Below are positions 1 through 7,741 of a stretch of DNA of 18,979 bases, piece by piece. Position 1 is the first letter of the stretch. Each line of letters begins with the position of its first letter. A program made the translations under genes and the position numbers. Below the pieces are notes generated by a model. That model saw only the letters and a list, made by a program, of their open reading frames with translations, did not search any database and was not told the DNA's origin. This DNA is from DATEPR01 sp036503065 (GTDB lineage: Bacteria > Actinomycetota > Actinomycetes > Mycobacteriales > Pseudonocardiaceae), in assembly GCA_036503065.1 (NCBI GenBank), contig DASXXM010000227.1, forward strand, positions 1 to 18,979, written 5' to 3'.

Positions 1-819
1 CGCGCCGCCGACCAGCAGCACCGCCCCCGACGCAGCGCCGAGCAGCCACCATCCGGTGCGCACCTGCTCGTGGAAGACGAGGACACCCCAGGCGGCGGCG
101 ACCAGCGGGTTCGCCAGTGTGATGCCCGGTTGGGACGCCACCAGCCGGCCGGCCCGCAGCGCGTGCTGCAGCAGCAGGAACGCCGCCGCGGCGACGACGA
201 TGGCCGCCCAGGTCTGCCAGGTGGCGAGCACCGCGCCCAACCCCTGCCCGAAGGTCGCCGTGACCGGCTTGACCAGCACGGCCACCAGGCCGGCGCTCGT
301 GCCGGCGGCGATCCCGGCCAGTGCGGTCCTGGCCGCCTGACCACTGCGCCGAGCCGCCACGAGGACCGTGACGACTACCGCGATCGTCATGGCGAGCCCG
401 CGTAGCCAGGTGATCAGGTCGAGGGTGTTCGGGTTGCCGCCGTGCGGTGCCAGGGTCACCAGCAGGACGACGACCCCGACGGTCATCCCGGCGACCGCCG
501 ACCACTCCCGAGCGGCCAGCAGGCCACCCAGCACCAGCCGCGACAGCACCAGGCAGAACGGCAGTTCCATCACCACCAGCAACTGCACCAACGAGATCGG
601 ACCACCGGCCAGGGCGAGCAACTGGAGCCCGAACTCGACGACCATGGCGGCGATGCCGGCCGCCCACACCGGCCGACGGCGAATCAGCAACCACAGCAGC
701 GCCACGGAGAACGCCGGTTCCTCTTCCGCGGCCTTGCGCAGCAGCACCAGGGCCAACGCACCGACGGCGGCGGACAGCAGCACCAGCACGACGACCACAC
801 CGAACTCCGTCCTGTCCAC
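1..819 (-). CDS. DMT-superfamily (EamA/NIPA-like) membrane transporter, 3' end cut by window
   Basis: The reverse strand is open for 273 codons from a GTG at 819 to the window edge with no stop, so the C-terminus is missing. The protein is almost entirely hydrophobic helices separated by short Arg-rich loops (for example LIRRRP and AARRSG), with about eight or nine membrane segments visible. The segment GGPISLVQLLVVMELPF near residues 70-86 and a final helix after FHEQVRTGWW resemble actinobacterial drug/metabolite transporter proteins distantly related to NIPA magnesium transporters. Substrate cannot be told from sequence. The start is uncertain: GTG 819 leaves a short MDRTEF N-terminus before the first helix and has only a weak GAG upstream; an in-frame TTG lies further upstream. 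It is divergent from lon, with about 190 bp between them. Confidence 0.8.
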   Translation of the reverse strand, partial: MDRTEFGVVVVLVLLSAAVGALALVLLRKAAEEEPAFSVALLWLLIRRRPVWAAGIAAMVVEFGLQLLALAGGPISLVQLLVVMELPFCLVLSRLVLGGLLAAREWSAVAGMTVGVVVLLVTLAPHGGNPNTLDLITWLRGLAMTIAVVVTVLVAARRSGQAARTALAGIAAGTSAGLVAVLVKPVTATFGQGLGAVLATWQTWAAIVVAAAAFLLLQHALRAGRLVASQPGITLANPLVAAAWGVLVFHEQVRTGWWLLGAASGAVLLVGGA

Positions 820-969
820 CCGCTCGAGGGCCCGACGGTATCGGGGCGCGTTCGGCGACGGTGGTCGACAGCCATTACGAAAGTGTGAGGTCAACCCGAC
901 CGGCGCGGCCGGCCACCACGATATCGCTCAGAGTGAACAAACCGCCGGAACAATCACCTCCCACCGTGG

Positions 970-990
970 GTTGAGTAGGTCAGACTCAAC
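970..990 (+). promoter_or_regulatory. HAIR operator (HspR binding site) upstream of lon
   Basis: The sequence reads GTTGAGT, seven bases, then ACTCAAC: a perfect 7-bp inverted repeat with the N7 spacing of the actinobacterial HAIR element (CTTGAGT-N7-ACTCAAG). Only the outermost base pair differs from consensus, and it changes symmetrically. It lies 23 bp before the lon start codon. In Streptomyces HspR uses this element to repress dnaK, clpB and lon, so heat-shock derepression of this lon is a well-supported inference. Confidence 0.88.
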
Positions 991-1013
991 TTTCCTGGTG
1001 GAGGGATGCGGGC

Positions 1014-3416
1014 ATGGACCAGAACCTGGTGCTGCCGATACTGGCGTTGGACGACGACGTGGTGCTGCCCGGCATGGTGGTGCCGCTGGACCTGTCGGAC
1101 ACCGACGTGCGCACTGCGGTGGACGCCGCCCGGGCCGCGGTGGACGACCGCGTGCCGGGGTCCGGGATTCGGTCGACGACGCCGGAGGCGGCCAAGGCGG
1201 CCGTGTTGCTGGTGCCGCGGCAGGACGGACGCTACGGCTCGATCGGCACGGTCGGTGTGATCGAACAGGTCGGCCGGATGCCCAAGGGCCGCGCGGTCGC
1301 GGTGGTCCGGGGCAGCAAGCGGGTCCGGGTCGGTGCCACGACCACCGGACCGGGCGCGGCACTCTGGGTGGCGGCGTCCGTGCTGCCGGACGTCGAGCCG
1401 ACCGAGGACATCTCGGAGCTGGTGCGCGAGTACAAGGGCGTGCTGTCGGCGATCCTGCAGCAGCGCGGTGCCTGGCAGATGGTCGACTCGGTGCAACAGG
1501 TGGAGGACCCGTCCGGCCTTGCCGACCTGGCCGGCTACGCGCCCTATCTGTCGACCGCGCAGAAGGTCACGCTGCTGGAGACGGCGGACGTGGCCGACCG
1601 GCTGCGGCAGGCGCTGGCCCTGGCCAGGGAACACCTGGCCGAGCTGGACGTGAGCGAGACGATCCGCAAGGACGTCGCCGAGGGCATGGAGCGCCAGCAG
1701 CGGGAGTTCCTGCTGCGCCAACAGCTCGCCGCGATCCGCAAGGAGCTCGCCGAGCTGGACGGCAAGCCCGCGTCCGAGGAGCAGGACTACCGGGCCAGGG
1801 TGGAAGCCGCGGAACTCCCGGAGAAGGTCCGCACGGCTGCCCTGTCCGAAGTGGACAAGCTGGAGCGCACGTCGGACCAGTCGCCCGAGGTGGGCTGGAT
1901 CCGCACCTGGCTGGACACGGTGCTCGACCTGCCGTGGCACGTGCACACCGAGGACAGCTACGACATCGCCGGTGCCAGGGCGATCCTGGACGCCGACCAC
2001 TCTGGCCTCGCCGACGTGAAGGACCGGATCGTGGAGTACCTCGCGGTCCGCAAGCGCCGGGAGGACAAGGGCCTGAAGGTCGTCGGCGGCAGGCGCAGCG
2101 GTGCGGTGCTGGCGCTGGTCGGCCCGCCGGGTGTCGGCAAGACCTCGCTCGGCGAGTCGGTGGCCAGGGCCATGGGCCGCAAGTTCGTCCGGGTCGCGCT
2201 GGGTGGCGTTCGGGACGAGGCCGAGATCCGTGGCCACCGCCGTACCTACGTCGGTGCGCTGCCCGGCCGGATCGTCCGTGCCATCGGCGAGGCCGGGTCG
2301 ATGAACCCGGTGGTGCTGCTGGACGAGATCGACAAGGTGGGCGCCGACTACCGGGGCGACCCGACGGCCGCGCTGCTCGAGGTGCTGGACCCGGCGCAGA
2401 ACCACACGTTCCGGGACCACTACCTCGATGTCGACCTCGACCTGTCGGACGTGGTGTTCCTGGCCACGGCGAACGTGCTCGACTCGATCCCCGGCCCGTT
2501 GCTGGACCGGATGGAACTGGTCGCGCTGGACGGCTACACCGAGGCCGAGAAGGTCACCATCGCAGCCGACCACCTGCTGCCGAGGCAACTGGAGAAGGCC
2601 GGAATGTCCACACAGGACGTGACGGTGACCGAACCCGCACTGCGGCTGCTGGCCACCGAATACACCAGGGAGGCGGGCGTCCGCGACCTGGAACGGTCGA
2701 TCGCGCGGGTGCTGCGCAAGGTGGCCACCAGCCTGGCGCTCGAGCAGGTCACCGTGCCGCTGACGGTGGATGCGGACGATCTGCGCTCCTACGTGGGCCG
2801 GCCCCGGCACACACCGGAGTCGGCGGAGCGCACCGCGCTGCCCGGGGTGGCCACCGGTCTCGCGGTCACCGGCGCGGGTGGTGACGTGCTGTTCATCGAG
2901 GCGTCGCTGGCCGATCCGGAGACGGGTGCCACGGGCGTCACACTGACCGGCCAGCTTGGCGACGTCATGAAGGAGTCCGCGCAGATCGCCCTGTCCTACC
3001 TGCGGTCGCACGGTGTCGAACTGGAGCTGCCGGTGGGTGACCTGAAGGAACGTGGCATCCACGTGCACGTGCCGGCGGGCGCGGTGCCCAAGGACGGCCC
3101 GAGCGCCGGGGTCACCATGACGACGGCGTTGGCGTCGCTGCTGTCCGGCCGGCCGGTCCGCTCGGACGTGGCGATGACCGGTGAGGTGTCGTTGACCGGG
3201 CGGGTGCTGCCGATCGGTGGTGTCAAGCAGAAACTGCTTGCCGCGCACCGGGCCGGCATCACCACCGTGCTCATCCCGCAACGCAACGAGCCGGACCTGG
3301 ACGACGTGCCGGCCGAGGTGCTGGCGCAGCTCACCGTGCACCCGGTTGGTGACGTGCGGGAGGTGCTGGCACTGGCGCTGGAACCGGCGGGCGCGGTGGC
3401 CGACATCGCCGCCTGA
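1014..3416 (+). CDS. lon: ATP-dependent protease Lon (endopeptidase La)
   Basis: This 800-residue cytoplasmic AAA+ serine protease is full length for bacterial LonA and degrades misfolded and regulatory proteins. The N-terminal LON substrate-binding domain (about 5-200) begins NLVLPILALDDDVVLPGMVVPL, followed by a helical region with the characteristic QQREFLLRQQL. The AAA+ module has Walker A GPPGVGKT at 370-377 and Walker B LLDEID with D437/E438. The C-terminal peptidase domain carries the Ser-Lys dyad: S697 in KDGPSAG and K738 in GGVKQK. Start ATG 1014 has a GGAGG (1000-1004) nine bases upstream; an ATG at 1006 is out of frame. The HAIR box at 970-990 points to HspR control. All key residues are present and it appears monocistronic, with a hairpin right at its stop codon. 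Confidence 0.98.
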   Translation: MDQNLVLPILALDDDVVLPGMVVPLDLSDTDVRTAVDAARAAVDDRVPGSGIRSTTPEAAKAAVLLVPRQDGRYGSIGTVGVIEQVGRMPKGRAVAVVRGSKRVRVGATTTGPGAALWVAASVLPDVEPTEDISELVREYKGVLSAILQQRGAWQMVDSVQQVEDPSGLADLAGYAPYLSTAQKVTLLETADVADRLRQALALAREHLAELDVSETIRKDVAEGMERQQREFLLRQQLAAIRKELAELDGKPASEEQDYRARVEAAELPEKVRTAALSEVDKLERTSDQSPEVGWIRTWLDTVLDLPWHVHTEDSYDIAGARAILDADHSGLADVKDRIVEYLAVRKRREDKGLKVVGGRRSGAVLALVGPPGVGKTSLGESVARAMGRKFVRVALGGVRDEAEIRGHRRTYVGALPGRIVRAIGEAGSMNPVVLLDEIDKVGADYRGDPTAALLEVLDPAQNHTFRDHYLDVDLDLSDVVFLATANVLDSIPGPLLDRMELVALDGYTEAEKVTIAADHLLPRQLEKAGMSTQDVTVTEPALRLLATEYTREAGVRDLERSIARVLRKVATSLALEQVTVPLTVDADDLRSYVGRPRHTPESAERTALPGVATGLAVTGAGGDVLFIEASLADPETGATGVTLTGQLGDVMKESAQIALSYLRSHGVELELPVGDLKERGIHVHVPAGAVPKDGPSAGVTMTTALASLLSGRPVRSDVAMTGEVSLTGRVLPIGGVKQKLLAAHRAGITTVLIPQRNEPDLDDVPAEVLAQLTVHPVGDVREVLALALEPAGAVADIAA

Positions 3417-3453
3417 CCCGCGGCAGCCGATTTCGCGGCCGCCGCCGCGGGTC
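3415..3453 (+). terminator. Rho-independent-like hairpin at end of lon
   Basis: GACCCGCGGC (3415-3424, starting inside the lon TGA) pairs perfectly with GCCGCGGGTC (3444-3453) around a 19-nt loop. There is no T-tract, which is common for actinobacterial terminators. The position at the stop codon supports termination of lon. Confidence 0.65.
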
Positions 3454-3458
3454 CGAAC

Positions 3459-3496
3459 ACGGGCCGTCCACAAGCCTTGCGCTGTGGGCGGCCCGT
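3459..3496 (+). promoter_or_regulatory. Long hairpin/inverted repeat just before the SDR gene
   Basis: Bases 3459-3472 (ACGGGCCGTCCACA) pair with 3483-3496 (TGTGGGCGGCCCGT) as a 14-bp stem containing one G-U pair, with a 10-nt loop. It ends 16 bp before the SDR start codon. It could be a second terminator behind lon, an operator for the TetR protein encoded downstream, or a 5' leader hairpin. Sequence alone does not decide between these. Confidence 0.6.
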
Positions 3497-3512
3497 CCGG
3501 TTTGGTGGTGTC

Positions 3513-4280
3513 ATGAACGTTCTGGACCGGTTCGCGCTGCACGGCAGGAAGGCGCTGGTCACCGGCGGGAACCGGGGACTGGGCAAGGCTTTCGCCACCG
3601 CGCTCGCCCAGGCCGGTGCCACGGTCGCCATCGGCGGCCGCGACACGGACCGCACCGAGGCCACCGCGCACGAGGCCGCCGCGGCCGGGCTGAAGATGGT
3701 CCCGCTCACCGCCGACATCACCGACGACGCCGCCGTCGACCGCATGACCGCGGCGGCGGTCGACGCCCTTGGCGGACTGGACATCCTGGTGAACAACGCG
3801 GGCACGTGCTTCCACAACGAGTCCTGGCAGGTGACCGACTCGGAATGGGCCGAGGTCTTCGACGTGAACGTGCGCGCGTTGTGGAAGTGCAGCATGGCGG
3901 CCGGCCGGCACATGGCCGAACACGGCGGCGGCTCGATCGTCAACATCGGGTCGATGTCCGGGTTCATCGTGAACCGTCCGCAGTGGCAGCCCGCCTACAA
4001 CGCCTCGAAGGCCGCGGTCCATCACCTGACCAAATCCCTCGCCGCGGAGTGGGCGCCGCTGGGCATCCGGGTCAACGCCGTCGCGCCCGGCTACGTGAAG
4101 ACGGACATGGCCCCGGTCGACCGGCCCGAGCTGCGACGGTACTGGATCGAGGACGCGCCCCAGCAGCGGTACGCGCTGCCCGAGGAGATCGCCCCCAGCG
4201 TGGTGTTCCTGGCCAGCGACGCCGCGGCTTTCATGACCGGCTCCGTCCTCGTCATCGACGGCGGCTACACCATCTGGTGA
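3513..4280 (+). CDS. Short-chain dehydrogenase/reductase (classical SDR)
   Basis: This is a 255-residue NAD(P)-dependent oxidoreductase, the usual length for classical SDRs. It shows the cofactor motif TGGNRGLG at 17-24, NNAG at 94-97, the active-site Ser149 thirteen residues before Tyr162, and Lys166 in the YNASK motif. The ending MTGSVLVIDGGYTIW is typical of the family. Overall it resembles sugar-acid or polyol dehydrogenases of the gluconate 5-dehydrogenase/arabinitol dehydrogenase kind, but the substrate cannot be fixed. ATG 3513 is preferred over an in-frame upstream TTG at 3477 because it places the Rossmann strand at the normal distance; the ribosome site (GGTGG) is weak. A TetR gene follows 39 bp downstream on the same strand and may regulate it. 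Confidence 0.93.
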   Translation: MNVLDRFALHGRKALVTGGNRGLGKAFATALAQAGATVAIGGRDTDRTEATAHEAAAAGLKMVPLTADITDDAAVDRMTAAAVDALGGLDILVNNAGTCFHNESWQVTDSEWAEVFDVNVRALWKCSMAAGRHMAEHGGGSIVNIGSMSGFIVNRPQWQPAYNASKAAVHHLTKSLAAEWAPLGIRVNAVAPGYVKTDMAPVDRPELRRYWIEDAPQQRYALPEEIAPSVVFLASDAAAFMTGSVLVIDGGYTIW

Positions 4281-4306
4281 TCAGCCGGTGTCGGCGATTC
4301 CGCCGG

Positions 4307-4319
4307 TAGGGTGAGATCC
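4307..4319 (+). promoter_or_regulatory. -10 box for a leaderless TetR transcript
   Basis: TAGGGT (4307-4312) lies seven bases before GTG 4320, the spacing expected if transcription starts at the start codon. The same sequence could be read as a Shine-Dalgarno (GGTAGGG, spacing 8). No convincing -35 is visible. Confidence 0.5.
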
Positions 4320-4928
4320 GTGGATCGTCCGGCGTCGTCCCCGGGCGCGCCGCGTGCCGAGCGCGCGGACGCCGCCCGCAACCGGCTGCTCCTGCTGGCC
4401 ACGGCCCGCGAGATGCTGGCGGAGCAGGGCGCGGCCAAACTGACCATGGACGGCCTGGCCGAACGGGCGGCGCTGGGCAAGGGGACGGTGTTCCGCAGGT
4501 TCGGCACGCGCGCGGGGATCTTCCAGGCGCTGCTGGACGACGAGGAGCGGACCTTCCAGGAACGGGTGCTGACCGGCCCGCCGCCGCTGGGCCCCGGCGC
4601 GCCGCCGCTGGACCGGCTGCTCGCCTACGGCCGGGCGCGAATCGGTTTTCTGTTCGCCCACCGCGAGATCGCCCGCGCCGCACTGGACGGCAGCCAGCCC
4701 GTGCCGGCCGGCGCACCCCTCTCCGCGCTGCACGTTCGGATGCTGCTGGGACAGCTACCCCTGGACGCCGTCGACCTCGACGTACTCGCCATCCAACTCA
4801 CCGCCGCCCTCGACGGCCCACTGCTGCTCTACCTGTCGGCGTCCGACCTCACCGAAGCCGGCGGCCCCATGGAGGACCGGATCGCACAGGGCTGGCAGTA
4901 CTTCGTACGGCGCGTCTGCCGACCGTGA
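4320..4928 (+). CDS. TetR/AcrR-family transcriptional regulator
   Basis: This 202-residue protein has an N-terminal TetR DNA-binding domain: LLATAREMLAEQG, then the helix-turn-helix LTMDGLAERAALGKGTVFRRF at about 41-61. The helical ligand-binding domain that follows is divergent, as is normal. GTG 4320 is chosen over GTG 4311 because the TAGGGT box/GGTAGGG lies at the right distance only for the former. It is co-directional with the SDR 39 bp upstream, so it may sense a substrate of that enzyme and control the pair; the hairpin at 3459-3496 is a candidate operator. The ligand is unknown. Its stop codon overlaps a hairpin shared with the convergent gene downstream. Confidence 0.93.
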   Translation: MDRPASSPGAPRAERADAARNRLLLLATAREMLAEQGAAKLTMDGLAERAALGKGTVFRRFGTRAGIFQALLDDEERTFQERVLTGPPPLGPGAPPLDRLLAYGRARIGFLFAHREIARAALDGSQPVPAGAPLSALHVRMLLGQLPLDAVDLDVLAIQLTAALDGPLLLYLSASDLTEAGGPMEDRIAQGWQYFVRRVCRP

Positions 4929-4944
4929 TCGGGCGTGTCCCGAT
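4928..4944. terminator. Bidirectional terminator hairpin between convergent genes
   Basis: ATCGGG (4928-4933) pairs with CCCGAT (4939-4944) around a 5-nt loop, followed on the plus strand by GGGTTT. It sits in the 23-bp gap between the TetR and P-loop kinase stop codons. The stem is short, so confidence is moderate. Confidence 0.5.
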
Positions 4945-4951
4945 GGGTTTG

Positions 4952-5422
4952 TCACCGTGCTCGGTCGGCTCGGGCGAGGAGTTGTTCGACGGCGTGGGGG
5001 TTTCGGAGTAGGTGGAGTTCCGCGTGACCTGCGTGGTCGGCGATGCCGGCCATGATGGTGGGGAGGCTGCGGCGCCGGTAGGCGACGAGCCAGTGCCAGA
5101 AGGCCAGGTTCTCGCGTGACCGACGCAGGGCGCGCCAGGCGCACCGCCACAGTGGGTAGTCCAGCACGATCACGGTGTCGGCGGCTTGCAGTCGCACGTG
5201 GAGAACGTCGTACGGGCCGAGATCTCCATCGAGGATCCACCGCTCCCCGTCGGCGAGCTGTCGCTGGGTCTCCGCCCACTGGTCCTTGGATGTCGGGGTG
5301 AGGTCGGCCGCCCAGAAATGTTTGTCCAGTTCGATGACCGGCAGAGTCAGGGCGGCGCCGAGGCGTGCGGCGAGGGTCGACTTGCCGGCGCCGCCGCGGC
5401 CGAGGATGACGACTCTCTTCAT
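4952..5422 (-). CDS. P-loop adenylate-kinase-like protein (FlaR/topology-modulation type)
   Basis: This 156-residue cytoplasmic NTPase/kinase-like protein starts MKRVVILGRGGAGKST, with Walker A at residues 8-16. It continues with the LDKHFW, RWILDGDLG and ADTVIVLDYPLWRCAWRALRR segments typical of the small 'topology modulation'/adenylate-kinase-like family of bacteria. The fold is that of nucleoside monophosphate kinases, but the substrate is not established for the family. The ATG at 5422 is preceded by GGGAG about five bases upstream. The gene stands alone on the minus strand, divergent from the TIGR03086 gene and convergent with the TetR gene. The many Arg residues after the LDYPLWR segment fit a lid region. 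Confidence 0.85.
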   Translation of the reverse strand: MKRVVILGRGGAGKSTLAARLGAALTLPVIELDKHFWAADLTPTSKDQWAETQRQLADGERWILDGDLGPYDVLHVRLQAADTVIVLDYPLWRCAWRALRRSRENLAFWHWLVAYRRRSLPTIMAGIADHAGHAELHLLRNPHAVEQLLARADRAR

Positions 5423-5586
5423 GCTGCTCCCGTGCCTGATTCGGCGGCTGGTGCCCGGTAGCGGGGTAACACATCACAGCCGCGGCACGAAGGCGGGCTG
5501 CGCAGGCCGCCCCGACCGGGCACACTCGATCTTCGCGCGCCCGTGCGCGCGGTACGGTCACCGAACGACGTCGCGAGAGGCCCCCG

Positions 5587-6150
5587 ATGTCCACAGCCCT
5601 GCCAGCAGGACCACTGAACCGAGCACTGGCCGCGGTCGACCCGCTGATCGCCGGCATCGCCGACACCCAGTGGTCGGCGCCCACCCCGTGCACCGAGTGG
5701 ACCGTCCGGGACGTGGTGGCCCACCTGGTCGGCGTGAACCGGATGATCACCGCGTTCCTGTGGGACCAGCCACCTCCCACCCGCGGCGACGACCTGCTGG
5801 GTGACGACCCCCTGAGCGCGTACCGCTCGTCCGTGGCCGGGTTGCGGGAGGCCATCCAACTGCCCGGCGCGCTCGACCGGATCTCCGCGGGCCCGTTGGG
5901 CCCGGCGACCGGGGCCGAGCGGCTCAAGTGGCGGACCGCCGACCTGCTCGGCCACGGCTGGGACATCGCCCGAGCCACCGGTCAGCGACTCGACCTGCCC
6001 GCGGACCTGGTCGAGGAGTCGTTGGCGTTCCTGAAGAAGGAATTGGGCGACGCGTCCCGAGGCGGCCGGTTCGGGCCGCCGCAGCCGGTCGCGGCGGACG
6101 CGCCCGCCATCGACCGCCTCGTCGCCTTCTCGGGTCGTCCCGTCAGTTGA
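5587..6150 (+). CDS. TIGR03086-family metal-binding protein (DinB/MDMPI fold)
   Basis: This 187-residue protein matches the actinobacterial family related to mycothiol-dependent maleylpyruvate isomerase and DinB. The N-terminal helical bundle has PTPCTEWTVRDVVAHLVG (H46 as first metal ligand), and the second half has DLLGHGWDIARATG (D119 and H123 as the likely second and third ligands). The reaction is unknown; a role in thiol (mycothiol) chemistry is suggested only by relatives. ATG 5587 is supported by GAGAGG six bases upstream. The last eight bases overlap the 3' end of the convergent GH13 gene. The upstream gap (5423-5586) contains a GCGCGC-CCGT-GCGCGC repeat at 5535-5550 and a possible -10 TACGGT at 5552, neither decisive. 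Confidence 0.9.
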   Translation: MSTALPAGPLNRALAAVDPLIAGIADTQWSAPTPCTEWTVRDVVAHLVGVNRMITAFLWDQPPPTRGDDLLGDDPLSAYRSSVAGLREAIQLPGALDRISAGPLGPATGAERLKWRTADLLGHGWDIARATGQRLDLPADLVEESLAFLKKELGDASRGGRFGPPQPVAADAPAIDRLVAFSGRPVS

Positions 6151-7729
6151 CCCGCAACCAGGCCGCGGCGTCCTTGGGCAGCTTGCCGTTGGGTATCGGC
6201 TCGCTGGCCAGTAGCACCCGGTCGTGGACGGGCAGTGGGCACGGGGCGTCGGAGAGGTTCACCGCGCACAGCAGGCCCGGCTCGCGGCGCAGGATCAGTA
6301 CGCCGTCCGGCGACCCGGCCCAGCTGAGCGCGCCGTCGCCGAGTGCGGGATGGTCCCGGCGCAGCCGCAGCGCCGCCTGGTAGAGGCGCAACATCGACTC
6401 GGGGTCCGCCTGTTCGTACTCGGCCGTGCGGACCGACCACCCCGCGGGCTGGGGCAGCCACGGCCGGCTGCCGTCGGGTCCGAAGCCGAACGGTGGTCGC
6501 TGTCCGCGCCATGGCAGCGGTACCCGGCAGCCGTCGCGGCCGCGGACGGTGTGCCCGGACGACGTCCACGTGGGGTCGCGCAACGCGTCGTCCGGTAGGT
6601 CCTCGACCTCCGCCAGGCCCAGTTCCTCGCCCTGGTACAGGTAGGCGCTGCCGGGCAGCGCGAGCATCAGCAGCAGCGCGGCCCGCGCCCTGCGGGTGCC
6701 CGTCTCGACGTCGCTGGGCACCCTGGGGGCGTTGACCGGCTCGACACCACTGGTGCGCGCCCGGCCGTAGCGGGTGAGGTGCCGCGTGACGTCGTGGTTG
6801 GACAGCACCCACGTCGCGGGCGCGCCGACCGCGTGCGCCGACCGCAGGCTCTCGTCGATCACCGACCGGAACGAACTCGCGTCCCACGGACACCGCAGGA
6901 AGTTGAAGTTGAACGCGGTGTGCAACTCGTCCGGCCGGACGTAGCGGGCGAGGCGGTCCGCGTCGTCCACCCACGCCTCGGCGACGAAGATCCGGTCCCC
7001 ACCATAGGAATCCGCCAGCCGCCGCCACGACCGGTAGATGTCGTGGACCTCGTCGCGGTCCCAGTACGGATGATCCGCCGGGTCACCGACGTCCGGCAGG
7101 TCGGGATGCTTGGCCAGACCGTTCGCCACGTCGATGCGGAACCCGTCCACCCCCCGGTCCAGCCAGAACCGCAGGATGTCGGCGAACTCGGCGCGCACGT
7201 CGGGCCGCGTCCAGTTCAGGTCGGGCTGCTGCGGTGCGAACAGATGCAGGTACCACTGACCGTCGGGCACCCGCGACCATGCCGGACCGCCGAACACGCT
7301 GCGCCAGTTGTTGGGCGGCTGGTCCGGTCCCCGGCCGTCGCGAAAGTGGTAGCGCGCCCGTTCCGGCGAACCGGGGCCCGCCGCGAGCGCCGCCTGGAAC
7401 CAGGTGTGCCGGTCGGAGGTGTGGTTGGGCACGATGTCGACGAGCAGTCGCATCCCGTGCTCGTGCGTCTCGCGGATCAGGTGCTCCGCGTCGGCCAACG
7501 TGCCGAACAGCGGATCGATGTCCCGGTAGTCGGCCACGTCGTAACCGCCGTCCGCCATGGGGGAGCGGTACCAGGGGGTGATCCAGATGGCATCCACCCC
7601 GAGGTCGCGCAGGTAGGGCAGGCGGGCGCGGATACCGGCGATGTCGCCGACGCCGTCGCCACCGCCGTCGGCGAAGCTGCGAACGTAGATCTCGTAGATG
7701 ATCGCGTCACGCCACCACTGCGTCTGCAC
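6143..7729 (-). CDS. GH13-family alpha-glucosidase / oligo-1,6-glucosidase
   Basis: This 528-residue glycoside hydrolase cleaves alpha-glucosidic bonds in short oligosaccharides. It starts WWRDAIIYEIYVRSFADGGGDGVGDI, diagnostic of the alpha-glucosidase subfamilies. Conserved regions are all present: DIVPNH (98-103), GFRIDVA with nucleophile D200, EAW with acid/base E251, and SNHD with D313. Val201 after the nucleophile is the residue associated with alpha-1,6 activity in isomaltases (maltases often have Thr), a hint only. There is no signal peptide, so it is cytoplasmic and acts on imported sugars. The GTG start at 7729 has AGGAG nine bases upstream, overlapping the stop codon of the small membrane protein gene, so the two are probably co-transcribed and coupled. 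A complete C-terminal beta domain ends at 6143. Confidence 0.96.
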   Translation of the reverse strand: MQTQWWRDAIIYEIYVRSFADGGGDGVGDIAGIRARLPYLRDLGVDAIWITPWYRSPMADGGYDVADYRDIDPLFGTLADAEHLIRETHEHGMRLLVDIVPNHTSDRHTWFQAALAAGPGSPERARYHFRDGRGPDQPPNNWRSVFGGPAWSRVPDGQWYLHLFAPQQPDLNWTRPDVRAEFADILRFWLDRGVDGFRIDVANGLAKHPDLPDVGDPADHPYWDRDEVHDIYRSWRRLADSYGGDRIFVAEAWVDDADRLARYVRPDELHTAFNFNFLRCPWDASSFRSVIDESLRSAHAVGAPATWVLSNHDVTRHLTRYGRARTSGVEPVNAPRVPSDVETGTRRARAALLLMLALPGSAYLYQGEELGLAEVEDLPDDALRDPTWTSSGHTVRGRDGCRVPLPWRGQRPPFGFGPDGSRPWLPQPAGWSVRTAEYEQADPESMLRLYQAALRLRRDHPALGDGALSWAGSPDGVLILRREPGLLCAVNLSDAPCPLPVHDRVLLASEPIPNGKLPKDAAAWLRVN

Positions 7730-7741
7730 GTTCCGGTTCTC

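Noticed and set aside
869..895. TTGACC on the minus strand as a -35 box for the transporter gene
   Set aside because: No TANNNT at 16-19 bp spacing follows it, so a promoter cannot be supported.
368..2884. An 838-codon plus-strand frame running from the transporter region into lon
   Set aside because: It is out of frame with lon, rich in Arg/Gly/Ala with no domains, and antisense to a clear membrane protein over 368-819.
954..4025. A 1023-codon open frame on the minus strand opposite lon and the SDR gene
   Set aside because: It is an artefact of high GC third positions. The plus strand encodes an unmistakable Lon and SDR, and the reverse product is a low-complexity Arg/Gly/His-rich string without domains.
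5535..5550. GCGCGC-CCGT-GCGCGC as an operator of the TIGR03086 gene
   Set aside because: Alternating GC runs like this arise easily at this base composition and the arms are low complexity; not enough to call a site.
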